The position numbers and the translations under genes are program-made. This document shows, in pieces, positions 10,767 to 23,300 of a stretch of 64,000 nucleotides of DNA; the stretch's first letter is position 1, and every line of letters starts with the position of its first letter. Where the stretch lies: contig JAVTVJ010001158.1 of NCBI GenBank assembly GCA_034509425.1, positions 62,001 to 126,000 of the forward strand, in the 5' to 3' direction. The notes under the pieces are model-generated. The model was not told the DNA's origin. It saw nothing but the letters and a program-made list of their open reading frames with translations, and did not search any database. This stretch comes from Eopsaltria australis. Lineage: Eukaryota > Chordata > Aves > Passeriformes > Petroicidae.

Positions 10767-11960
10767 GGGGGGAAGGATTTCTAGGGGCATGGATTTTGGA
10801 GGGGGGAGGTGTGGGGCATGCTGTGGTCCTGTTTTTATCACTTGGAGACATGGCAAAGAGAGACTCTGGGAGAGATGGTGGAGTCGATGCACGCATGTTT
10901 CAAGAGACGTCAGCAGAGATTTCTCTTGGATCTTCCATGGGTGTAAAGGCAGCTGGTTGGTCTAAGGGCATGGTGGCCTGGCATTTTATCCCCTTTTCTT
11001 GCTGTGGCTTCCCAATGGGAAATGGCAGCTTGGAACAGGGTAGATGAGAGAAGACTGACACGTTTTGTGGTTCAGAGCAGGTGACTGGTGGAAGGAGACA
11101 GAATTAGTTCTTGGCCTGTGGCATCTATTTGAGAAGCATCAAAGTACTTGGGGAAAATGGATATATTTTCCAAAATAAGCAAAACCCAGAGGAAAAGAAC
11201 ATGTTCCTGTTGCAGAGGGTGCATTTGCCCTGCCCAGCACTAAGGTCAAAAGCCATGCTTGTGTCACAGCCATTTAAGTCTGTGCAGACCAAACCAAGCT
11301 GTGCTGGGGTCACCCCAACTCACAGGGTCACCCCATGGCCCTGCTGCAATCCCCCATTGCAGGGGTCTCTCTCCACCAGCACTGAGCAGGTCCTGGCTAA
11401 ACCTTCCCCTACAATGTAGCCCCTCTGCTGTGGGAGCACAGGGGAGACAATGCCACAGGGGGTCCCTGCTGGGACCTCCCCCAGGGACAGCTCCACTCAG
11501 CATGGGGCCCTGAGGATCTTGGAGAAGTGCAAACAGTGAAGGACTGAGAAGCACAGGGCCAGGGTGGGGGCACAAGAGATTCCTCTTCTTCTCCCTCCTC
11601 ATTGAAATGGCTGCATTTGCCACTGCAGCAGTGCTGTTCCTCTGCCCTCTTACTGTCCCGTGTCCTCCTCCACTCCTGTGCTTATGTCCTCATTCCCTTT
11701 TAGCCCTCTATAGCTTTCTTCCTTTCTTTCCCTGTCTCACTTTCTCTGTTCTTTACCCTTGAAGTCTCCTTCATTTCTCCAAGTACTTGAATATTCCTCT
11801 TCTCCAGGCTGTTTCCTCCCTCTCACAAGCTCTCACACCTTCTTAACAATGTGCTTTTGTGTCCTGTTGAGAAGCTGTTGTTTTACCTTTCCCTGGAGGG
11901 GGTGGAGAGGGAAGGTAAAGACCTGTGAGCAGCAAGAGGCACAGCCTTACTGAAGACTAC
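10767..11960. other. Intergenic, nothing recognised
   Basis: No exon, RNA gene or repeat family supported. Open frames here are short and show no familiar motif. Confidence 0.4.
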
Positions 11961-11964
11961 ATGC

Positions 11965-12624
11965 TCATGTCTAGCTGGTGTGTCAGCTTTTTCTGGCTGC
12001 CCCTGAACAAGGTCAAAAAGTATCAGGGCTGTCTGGGCAGAAGGAAGGAGGGGAGTGTAGCGATGGTTCTGAACCAGAAAGGACGAGGACTTCCGGTGGC
12101 ATGTTCCACAGACAGAGAGTTTCCCCCCAAAGCTGCCAGAGACAGTGGTTTGGACCACCAAGCCACGAACCCCAAGTTCCTGCTATTGGTTCCTTAATTT
12201 GTCTGTTATGTATCTCAGTTCTGGAAAATTCCCTGTTACCCCCTTGTTCATTCGTTGTTCTCTCTTCCCCCCTCCCCTCCCTAAACCTCATTTGACCATG
12301 CACCCTGGTCCCTCCCTTGTATTGCCCCTGTGCCCTCAGTTTATTGGATGTTATTCCTCCCTTAAATACCCACGGAATGAGCTATTCTGGGCTCTTAGTC
12401 CCTGAGCTCCCTTGAGGGTAATAAACCTACTGAACTCTCATACTAAGAGTCCTCCTTCTTTGGGAGTTCTTTGCTATACTGCTGTGCTCTGAGGGCAACA
12501 ACTCCTCAGACCGAACGCGGACTAGCGGTGCCCATAGTTGGCTCTCCGAGGAAGCCTTCCCGAACGCGAACGGCTTTCTAGGATAGCGCTAGCGCTCTGC
12601 CGCCGGTACCAGAGTGGGATAAAA
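11965..12624 (+). mobile_element. Probable LTR remnant with R-U5
   Basis: AATAAA at about 12421 is followed by a CpG-rich U5-like stretch with repeated CGAACGCG words near 12514 and 12563. At 12605-12622 the sequence GGTACCAGAGTGGGAT resembles a tRNA-Leu-type primer site as used by ERVL elements. The left boundary is a guess and no target duplication was found. Confidence 0.35.
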
Positions 12625-14149
12625 GCAGGGAACGCAACAGGGGAGAAGACCAGAGATGCCATGAGGCGGGCAGTGTCTGCCTGTCTCTGCATGTCACAAG
12701 GCTGGCAGGGGTTGCCCCCTCCAGGAGAATTGCCAGCTGCCCTTAAAGTGCACATGTGGAGTGCCATGGGCTGGCAGGGCAGCACTGCAGTGAGGGGGAG
12801 TGATGGGGGTTTGGGATGGGGGCTGGAAAGGCTGGCATGGGAGGGAGGAAAAGGGAACAACAAATGAGCAGCAGAAGAGGGCTCAAGTCAAACTTGGTGT
12901 TGGTTGACAGAGCTGTATAGGGGCCAGGGCTGGGAGTAGGGTTCTCCAAGCCTCAGCAAAACTGTCAAGTGCATATGTCCATCTTGTGGCTTTCTCTGGT
13001 GCTGTCACTGCAAAGCAAAGGTTCTCTTCACTCTCACTCCCAGCTGTCCACACAAATCAGCCATTCTCAACACCACCAGGATGTGAGGGCTGTCCCAACC
13101 CTTCCTAGTCCTCTCAGCACCCATGTTCACGGCTCCTGCTGTTTCTGTGTGCAGTGTGTGCACATAGCCTTGCACCTCCTTCCCCCTGCACCAGGCCTCC
13201 TCAGCCCTGCAGGGAACAGGAGCCTTGTCACTGGTGCCAGCAGCCTCCCATGGACCCTGCAGAAACCATTCTGCCACACAGCCAGCCCTCCTCAGCCCAA
13301 GGACATTACAGATATGACCCTCATCAGAGACACCACCAGGGCTCTGCTTCTTCACAGCACTGAGGCATAAAGCCATATTCCATCGTCTTCACCCTGGGCT
13401 GCAGAATGGTAATTTTTACCACTTTTGGGCCCAACCAAGGGTTAGGGCAGAGAGAAAACACTGCCCTGCTTAAAGAAAGCAAAGCAGACCCGTGCAACAC
13501 AAGAGAGAGAGACTTTCCTTTGCTTGTAATGTGGATTTCAAGGACAAGGCTGTGTGTTTTGCCCTATAAGTTTAGGAATTATTATTTGTTTGTAATGACG
13601 TGGTTTTTGCGCCCTGCTCTGTAATTTCTTGTCGGATCATAGACTGCTCCTAAAGGATCCGTAAAAGCTTGCCGAGAAAAACAAATTCAGGTTCTCCTCA
13701 CTGCCATCTGCTCATGCCAATATCCTACCAACATCCCGTGTACCTACCAGGAAGCCTACAAATGGCAAATACAAAACAAATTCCACGTGGCATGACAACG
13801 GGAGACACTTTTGGGAAGAAGTCTCTGTAAATGGATGAGCTGGGAAAAGCCTGAATCGTGCGCCACCAGCTGAGTCCCAGGATGACCACAGCAAGTCAGC
13901 TGTTCCCGAGATACCCCCTGAGTGATATCGCAGAGGGGAAGAGTCTAAACCTCACACCAGCGGTGCCCACTCAGCGCATTCGGAGGCTCACGAACTCTTC
14001 ACCAGATGAGCTGTCCGCCAGAAAAACTTTGCTAAGCACGGTAAATCCTGGACAACTCCCACTGAGGCAACCACGATGGCGAACAGGCGCAGTTGTACTG
14101 AGCAGAGAGCACCAGAGGAGCGAGCAGGGCTGCGTGTCTATGGCTCGTT
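12625..14149. other. Intergenic, nothing recognised
   Basis: No supported gene or repeat. The right end grades into the GC-rich promoter of the next gene. Confidence 0.4.
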
Positions 14150-14328
14150 GTGCGGGGCCGGGCGGAGCCGGCCATTGTAGAGTCCCCGCCGCCACGGACG
14201 GCCACTAAACCAAGGCAGCGCCGCACGCTTCCCCCTCGCGTCCCTCTCACTTCTGCCGGGGGGCGGGGCTGTGCCGGGCGTGACGTCACTGCCGCCGACG
14301 GGTCAGGGGTGGGGCCGGCGGGGCAAAA
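14150..14328 (+). promoter_or_regulatory. WBP2NL: GC-rich (CpG island-like) promoter of WBP2NL
   Basis: GC and CpG content rises sharply from about 14130 to 14650, with GGGGCGGGG (Sp1-like) at 14260 and TGACGTCA (CRE-like) at 14281. No TATA box is close to the first coding exon. This is typical of a TATA-less vertebrate promoter. Confidence 0.6.
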
Positions 14329-14387
14329 ATGGCGCTGAACAGGAACCACTTGCAGGAGGGTGGTGTCGTCATCCCCAATGCCGAGAG
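14329..14387 (+). CDS. WBP2NL: WBP2NL exon 1
   Basis: ATG start inside the GC-rich island; [12 protein letters not shown] matches the N-terminus of the family. Donor GTACCG at 14388. Confidence 0.85.
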
Positions 14388-17300
14388 GTACCGCGGGGCC
14401 CGGCGGGTTCCCCCTCGCCCCCTGTCCCCTCAGCAGGGCCGGGACGGCGGGGCCCGGTGGGTGGTGGGAGGCAGGAGGCTCCCGCTGGGGCGATCCCCGT
14501 TTCCTGCCCGGCCGCGCGGGCCCGTCTCGGCCTGGGGTCTGCGTTACTGAAGGGCTCCCTGGCAGGGTGGGGACGGGCTGGGGCGGGCAGCGGGGAGCAG
14601 GCCTGGCTGGAGGCCCTAGAGCTGCCCCGTCTTCACCGCGGAAGCTCGGCGGTCCTTAAAGCCTCTCCAGCGGCGTCCTGGGTGAAGACTGGGTCTGCCA
14701 TCGCTTGTAAAAGTCAAGGAATTGGGGTTTTTTTTAAGGTCACTTAGTGACGTCAGAGAGGCAGAGACTATTTAAGGTGGGAGTCTTGATCACTTGATCT
14801 CATAAGTAAGGAACTTGAACTCCAAGTTCCTCTGCGCGGAGAGGCGCCTCTCCATGGAAGCACAGCCGGCTGCTCGATGCCTGCGCTCGCTCCGAGCGGG
14901 GATTGACAGACCAGCACAACAGGCTTGGGCTTCAGTTGGGTCGCGTTTGGGTGCTCCCAGCATCCTGGCAAGAGAAATCCTAGAAACCCGAGGTGCAGTA
15001 AAGGATCGAAGTAAAAAGATCAAAAGAGTTGGTTTGGGGCTGGTGGTCAATAGGTATATTACGCTCCAGAAGTATGCTCCATGTAGTGTTGAGTTTGGAG
15101 CTGACTCCTAATACTTCAATCAGGAAGGTCCTCTGACATGTTGAGCTCATGCTGGTTTAAAGGAGATTTCTCTACCCTTTGAATCCTGGGCTGCATCAAA
15201 AGCAGCGTGGGCAGCAGGTCAAGGGAGGTGATTCTACCTCTATATTCCATTCTGGCATGACCTCACCTGGAATGCTGCATCCAGCTGTGGGGTCCCCAAC
15301 ATAAGAAGGATATGAAACTGTTGGAACAAGTCCAGAGGAGGCCACAAAGTTGGTAAGAGGAGTGAAGCACTTCCTCTATGAAGGCAAGCTGAGAATGTTG
15401 GGGCTGTTCAGCCTGGAGAAGAGAAGGTTGTGTGGAGACCTCATTGCAACCTTCCAGTGTCTGAACAGGACCTACAGGGAAGGCACAGAGGGACTCTTCA
15501 TCCGGAGCTGCAGTGCCAGGATAAGGAGTGATGGGTACAAGCTGAAAGAAGGGAAATTTAGGCTAGACATCAGGAAGAAATTCTTTACTGTAAGGGTGGT
15601 GAGGCACTGGAATGGGTTACCCAGACAAGCTGTGAATGCCCCAACCTTGGCACTGTTCAAAGCCAGGTTGGATAATCCCTTGAGCAAACCGGTCTAGTGG
15701 AAGGTGGCCATGGCCATGGCAGGAAGATTGAGACTAGGTAATCTTTAAGATCCCTTCCAACCCCTAACATTGCATGGTTTTATGATCTCAAGCCATTCTT
15801 GGAGGTGCTGCTCAGTCACAGGTGAGGACAGTGTGGCTCTACGGGGTGCACAGCCTCCTGTGACAGCCCAGCACAGGCATGCGGGTGCAGACTGGTTCAG
15901 CAGCCTAATTACTCGCTGTGGTGGTGGCTGCATGTCATTTGCTTGTGTGAATAGCTGCAAAGCACTAAACATTACAGTGACTACGTAGAAATTCTTCCCA
16001 GTGAGGCAAAATGACATGAAATGCTGCTACAGGACATGACTGAGGGAGTGTTCTGGTAAGATTAAAGCTGTCAAAAAGTTGCTTGTATTTAGCTTGGAAT
16101 AAATGTTTCCCCCTTGCATTTTGGAAATGGAAAGAGCTCTGCTGTCTCACAAGTCTGTCCCTTCCAGCCAGTGTGAGAATCTCCATCTAGCTCAACTATG
16201 AAGTAATGTCCCAGTAGAATTTCTTTGTCAGGTTGTTTTTTCTCATCAAAGCTAGACTTTTCAATGTCTTAATTCTCAGGTAGCTGCATTTTTCATATAC
16301 ATCTACAGTGTTCTTCTCTTCCCTGAAGAGCAAACAACCTGAAACTATAGGGCTTTTGGTTGTTTTTCCATATGGTGGTCCTGCAAATTCCTCCTTTCCC
16401 CAAATAATTGCACAGTTTCCTGATTTTATTTGACTTCTACAGTATGCTTAGCAGAAAGGATTATTTTAGATCCAGCCCGTTCAGGCTTGTGGTGGTTTAG
16501 GGTTTGTCACTTTGTTTTCCATGCTCTTGAACCATAAAACACCTCGGAGTCTTCTGCTACTGTAACACGCTGAAGGTTTATCACCCCCAAGGTTCTTTTG
16601 TTTATTCTGCAGATTTTCTTACTATGTGGTATGTTTAGATCTGCACCGTAGACTCAGTGACATGCTTTCCTGTTGGGGAAGATGAAATAGGAAAGCCTTA
16701 TAAATATGATTACCTAGCAAAAGATGTTGAGAATCTAGAAACTGTAAGCGAGATTGAAGTGAAGACAAGCTTTGAGATACCAAACCCCAGTTACTGAACA
16801 ACTAGAAAACAATGGGATGGCCACTGCAGGTAATCCCCCCTTTGATTAAACAATACCCTCTGCTTGCAGACAGGTCCAAGGGTCAGAGCAGTCCCTACCA
16901 ACCTGGCAGAGGGTCCAAAAAGCAGCTTTTAGAGTTTAAAATATAACACTGTATGGTAATGCAACAGTTCTCATAGGCTGTATGCAAATGTTATAAGATT
17001 TGTAGTTTGTTCTAGATTGGTTAATGAAAATTAGAATATTCAACACAGAAGATGATTTATTGTATTGTAAGCAACAAGTTCTCTCTCTTCTCTTCTCTCT
17101 TAGACCTTCGCTCTCAACTCTCTTAGATCCTCGCTCTTAGCTCTTCTCGTCTCTCTGACCTGCTCCGAGCTGCGTCTGGCAGCTCTCAGCAGGTCTCTTA
17201 TATCAATGTTCTTTTACAATAAACCTCATGCTCTACAACTCGACTTCAGAGATCTCTCGTCTGTCCCGGCCATCTGAAACCAACCCTAAAACTCTACACT

Positions 17301-20300
17301 TTCCCAAGATGACTCTCATTTTTTCTGAAAATATATTTAATTTTTCATGCACCTCCATACCGCGACCTTGCAGCGTTCACAGTTCTCATCTGGCTTTGTG
17401 TCATTAGCAAACTCTGCTAATGTTCCCATAGATAGCCAACAATAACATCCTTATTGCTGACATTGCTGACTCGTTTCATTCCTTAGCATGGTGCTGTTTA
17501 CTACAAAAACTTACTTAAGTCACGTGAGGCAGGGTCAGCAGGGAGGGTTTCAGTGCAGCCACTTCCTCAGTTTGCACAGTGAGTGTGGTGTTACAGCAGT
17601 GCTGTTTTCCAGTGCAGTGGGCTTGATTTGAGCATGGACTGGGGAGGGAGGACTGCTCTGAGATTACAGCTTGGCATCAAGGGGGTGGTTTCTGGCACCT
17701 CAGCCCTTTCTGTGCCCTGATCTTTGGGCTGAGGGTCTTTGCATGCAGAGTGAAATTCCTCAGTCTGACAGCTTTGGAGACAGAAAACCCTTTTTATTTG
17801 AAGGTGCCCTTTATGAAGGACGAGCAGGGCTTGTCTCAGATGAGAGGATGAATTCTTCCACTCTGAATAAATTATCCCTCTCTATTCAAAGTCAAAATGG
17901 TGGGGCCCACAGCAGGACTTTGGGATAATATTCAGAGTTTTGCTCTGCTATTCCCCTTCCTGTGTGATGGAGCAGTTACCGAGTTTGTCTCTCCAATCTG
18001 TCTGATTTCCTCCTGCAGCATTCTGAAACAGTGTGAAGATGTGGAGCTCTCCTTCAGTGATGTGACAGGCAAGCCTGACATCTTCAAAGGCACCAAGAAA
18101 GGAATGCTATATCTCACCCCTTACAGGGTAAGTCTAATGCCAGCAGGGCTGCTTCTTTCTCAAGGGATCTTGTAAACTTAAACCAGAAACCTAGTTGATG
18201 ATAGAAGAAGGGGTTTTTGTTGTGGAAGGAACCACTGACAGCACTAGGTAGGAGAAGGAAAGGTGGAAATAGGATAGTTCATACCTATCCCAATCACCTA
18301 CAAAGGCACATGCAGTCCTGAAAATCACTGTCTAGAGAATATATTTCATATAATGCGTCAGTCAATTGTCGCTAGCTGTCGGTGTCCAGCCCGGATTCCA
18401 GACAGCCTCCGGCTGGCCACGTTCCAGAAGTGTCCCTGTCGGAGGGGGCACTCTGGCGGCATCACTTAGACACCGGCCAGTGAAGCTGCTTGCCTGGCAG
18501 GGTGGCACGCCGAGAGTGAGGAGCTGCGATCGCTAGCTGCTGAAGCAGAAATTAAGCGAGAGGGACTTCTGGTATGGAAGAATTCTGTGCAGCTTTATTG
18601 CAGGAAGCCCTGCACAGAGGGTATCCAGGGACCAAAAGCCCTGAATACTCTCTGAGACCACCTTATGAGGGACACATACTAACCAATCAGGTGAGGGTCC
18701 AGGGGAGGAACAAGGGCAGGATCAGGGAACAAGTCCAATGGAAGGGGGAGAAAGGAGGAGGTAAGAAGTAACAGTAAATCAACCATCCAGTAACAGGGAA
18801 CCTCCTAGAAGGGGGGAGATGATAGACATAACTAGTAACCAAGTAAGTTTGCCCTGGAGATTTTATCCACGTCCTGGGCTAAACCATGGTCACTTCAGTC
18901 CCCGGGGGGAACTTAGCAGTCTTGGAAGCCCTCCACCAAAGTCCTTTCTTCTCTTCTTGGGCATCTGCTACCCCTGGAGTCCCGGAGGTAACTTCCACAG
19001 CTGCCACATCTCCCCCTTATTTTTTCTTAAAGAAGGCCCGTTGGATTAAAGACAACAAAAGATTTTTAAAACAAGCGAAAATACACAAGACAATGACAAT
19101 TGTCAATAAAACCCATAAGATTGAGCGGAGGACCCTGCGATGCCCCACTGGTCCATTAGGCTTTTTAGCCAGTCTGTGCCTTCTGTTTTCAGTTGGTGAA
19201 GTTGCTCTTTCATTTGCTGGAAAATCTTGCAGATGCTCTGGCTGTTGGAGGATAAGTTCAAGCAACACATGCCTTCAAACTCTTCACAGCCATGTCTGTG
19301 GGCCTGTAAACGAAAATCAATAGCTGCTCAATTTTGGAGCGTTGTGTGCCTGGTGGCCTCGTCTTCTAGGAGTTGGGTCAAGGCACTCAATGTCAAGTTG
19401 GCCTGCTTACCCAGCCATCACTCTAGGTGAGAAAGCTCATCGAGGGCTTTTGCTGTGGCTGCCCAGGGCACAAAAATAGAGGCAGCTACCCTTTTTGAAA
19501 ATGACCAATTGACGACTTCCCTGTTGCAATTTGGGTCCAAATCTTGGATTTGCCTTTTCTGACGTGCCAACTGGGATTTGTTCCACCAATTCAAAATTTG
19601 CTTTTTGTCTGGTGCTAGCAGGTTAAGTTTACCAAGAGTGCAAGGACCCCCTTTAAGATGAGAAGGTATTTCGGCCCATACTCGGTCTCCACAAATGAGG
19701 AATACCCCATTAGGGAGTACCCTGGGATCTTTAATGAAGTTGGACCATGTTATTTCGGTGTCATTACACCACAGGGAATCTGAGTAAGACCCTTTATCAA
19801 TCGGTGAGACATCCTTGTACGGTCCTCTCTTTCAAAATGAGGAATCATGTCTATTATATACGGGGTTAAAATGGGTGCAATAGTGTGGTTTGGCCGACCC
19901 CAACAAGTGCAACTCTTGGGGTTCAGTGTTTGCATGGGGAAGGGTCCTCATCCATTTATCCCAGCTATGGGCCAGGTGGGCTCCCCTACCTATGGCCTTG
20001 AACTCTTTGGAGCCCCAAGGAATCCCGACCAGGCACGTGGACATGGGGTTAGACGCACTATCCAGGCTGAGGCACATGCTGTCTTGTTTTAATACTTTTG
20101 CCAGTCACCCACACATTTTCTTTGGCTGTTGAACGAGCCATGGTGACACTCCAGAGAAGGCAACGGCTAGCATCCACAGAAAGAAGAAGTGGGTTGGTTT
20201 CATCTTCAGAGCTCTCCAGGGGTTCAGGGTGTCTTTCCTTAAGAAAAAACGAACATAAATTAGGGTATTGACCAATATCAGAACTCAACCACTTAATGAA

Positions 20301-23300
20301 ATCATTCCTCATTTCTTCTCCTCCCCCCCACAGCGATAGGTTTAGGTTCTAGGGAAATACACTAGGGAAACAACCGAGGGAAAACTATGAGAAGACGGGG
20401 GGGTTTAAAAACTGTTTTGTCGTCTTGGTATGTCTTCATTCCCATCTTTTCGGCGTTCTGGTAGATCTGTATCTTCCTCCTTATGGCACCTTCTCTTCCA
20501 TGCCACTCTGTCCTGTTCTTGTTGCTTCTCTGTATCACCGTTCTCAGGGTTTGCGTCTCGATAGGGTTTGATGTTACGCGCTGGTATCCACCTAGGTCCT
20601 GCTGGGGTAGAGACACAGGCATACCCCCTCCCCCAAATAATTAGCGGATAGGGCCCTTTCACCTGTCCACTTTCTAGGTCCTTAACCAACACCGGCAGTT
20701 GTTCCTTTAATTTGGATTGGGCCGAATTTGAAAAGTGCTGGAATACAGGGGGACTGGCTCCGTGAATGAATTGTTCAAAAAATTGATAGTAGAAAGAGCC
20801 TTACAGAGGCACTCAATGGGCGATTTGTTCTCTGTTCCTCCCCGCTGCTGGTTAAGGAGCTTCTTGATGTTCTGGTGGGTCCGTTCTACAATGGATTTAC
20901 CTGTGGGGGAGTGAGGTATACCGGTAATGTGTTTAACCCCTCACTGTTGGAGGAACTCCTTAAATTTAGAGGAAGTGTAGGCAGGTCCGTTGTCAGTTTT
21001 TATCTCTTGTGGTGTTCCCAGCGTAGAGAAGGCCATCATCAAATGTTTAGTCACATCCTTAGCCTTCTCACCAGTATGGGCTGAGGCAAAGACTGCTCCC
21101 AAGAAGGTGTCTACAGATACATGTACGAATTTAAGTCGGCCAAACTGGGTGACGTGAGTGACATCCATCTGCCAAGTTTGGCAGCTGTTGAGTCCCCTGG
21201 GGTTCACCCCAGGATTTAAGGAGGGGACTTGATATTTTTGACAGTTCGAGCATGTTGCCACTATTGCCCGAGCCTGCCCAAGGGAGAGGTGAAACATTCG
21301 CTTGAGGGCCGGGGCATTTTGATGGAAAAACTGGTGGCTGAGCTTGGCTTGTGCAAAGGTGTCAGGAACATTGGTCATTCGCACGGCCATGGCCAGGGTA
21401 TCCGCCCTGCGGTTCCCTTCGGCAATGAATCCAGGGAGATCAGTGTGCGATCTCACATGCATGACATGGAATGGTTGCTCTCGGTGGGACAACAGATACA
21501 CTAACCTCGAGAGCAGCCCAAAGAGTTTTGGGTTAGCAACCTCCTTGAGAAGGGAGTGCTCTGCCCAGGCAGTTACTCCAGTCACATATGCCGAATCAGT
21601 GACCAAATTCAGAGGTTCCTGGAACCTCTCAAATACTCTGACAATGGCCGCCAGTTCCGCAATTTGTGGGGATTCTTCCACCACTTGGACTTCAGATTCC
21701 CACTTCCTAGTCCTTGGGTCCTTCCAAGTCAGTACTGACTTATGAGAAGATCCAGAGCCGTCTAAAAACTGTCAGAGCATTTAATGGCATTTTACTTTGG
21801 AGCAATTTGGGTGCCAATTTAAATTCAGTATTAAATAGATGGTGCTTTAATTTGTGACCGGTAATTTGGCCTGGGTAACTGTCGAGGGTGAGCTGGAGGT
21901 GCTCATTGGTTTGGAGTAAATCCTCCAAATCCTCCATTCGCCAAGGAACATGTATGCATGCAAATTCACACCCCGCCAGGGTGCAGACCCTTGTCCTAGC
22001 TCTCCTAATCAATTTAGCTACCTGTTCTTGTGGCGTTGTAATGCTTTTGGATGGCTGGTGTGGAAGAAAGACCCACTCTATAATGAGAAGTGACTCTTTC
22101 AACCTCCCGTCCCATTGAAAGATTAGTCCATGTAGGTGTGGTACCTGTCCTAGTATGATAAACCTGAAAGGCAGTTCTGGAGCCGTTCGATGCGCTTGCC
22201 GGGAGGAAAGCGCCTGCTGCACCTTACCAATGGTGTCCTTGGCCTCCGCAGTGATGGATCTTGGCGAATCCAGTCCCTCACCGCCCTTCAAAAGCTGGAA
22301 CAAGGGGGCGAGGTCGGCCGTCGTCAGCCCCAGCAGAGGACGAACCCAGTTGATGGACCCGCAGAGCTGGTGGAGGTCCCGCAGTGTCTTGGGGTCGTCC
22401 TGGATGAGGAGCTGCTGGGGTGCGACAGTCCTTTCGCTGATGCGGATGCCAAGGTATGACCAAAGGCAGGTGTGCTGGATCTTCTCAGGATTTATCTCCA
22501 TTCTGGTGCGTTCGATGGCTGCTACAGTCTTTTTCAGGGTAGTGTCCAAATAGTCTTTTTGAGGGGCACAAACCAACACATCATCCATATAGTGAAGGAT
22601 GATCGCTTTAGGGAAAGCCTTCTGGATGGGTGATAGGATCCCTGTGACGTACCACTGGCACAGGACTGGTTAATTGCACATTCCCTGGGGAAGGATTCGC
22701 CAATGGTAACGCCGTATAGGTGCCTCTCGATTGACAGAAGGGACAGAAAAAGCCAAATGGGGGGCATCGCAGGGGTTGAGAGGTATACTGAAAAAACAGT
22801 CTTTGATGTCAATGACTGCAAGGGGCCATCCATGGGGGAGCATTGAGGGCGATGGTAGGCCTGGCTGTAAGGGACCAATTTCCTCTATGACTTTGTTTAT
22901 CTCCCGCAGATCGTGGAGGTGCCTCCACTTGTCTTTGCCTGGTTTCCAAAGTACAAAGACAGGGGAGTTCCAAAGGCTGTCTGATGGAACAAGGTTGCCC
23001 TTGAACAGTTGCTGCTCCATGAGGGACTCAAGGGCACCTAATTTTTCCTTAGGGGCCACTGTTCCACCTTCACTGGCTTGTCAGTCTTCCACATTAGGGT
23101 CAGGGTGGTGTGCCCCTCAGTGGCCCCGACTAAAAATTCTGAGCTGGAGGTGGAATTTCCGGCCGAGTCCCCCACTGCGACAAGAGGTCCCTGCCCCATA
23201 GAGTGAATCCTGATGGGACAACAAACGGCTTGATGGATGCCGTGTGCCCATCAGGTTCCTCTATCGTGATGTTGTTCATGCTCCTCATTGAAGGAGCTGC

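Noticed and set aside
15350..15697. 115-codon frame as a host gene
   Set aside because: It is the 3' end of CR1 ORF2.
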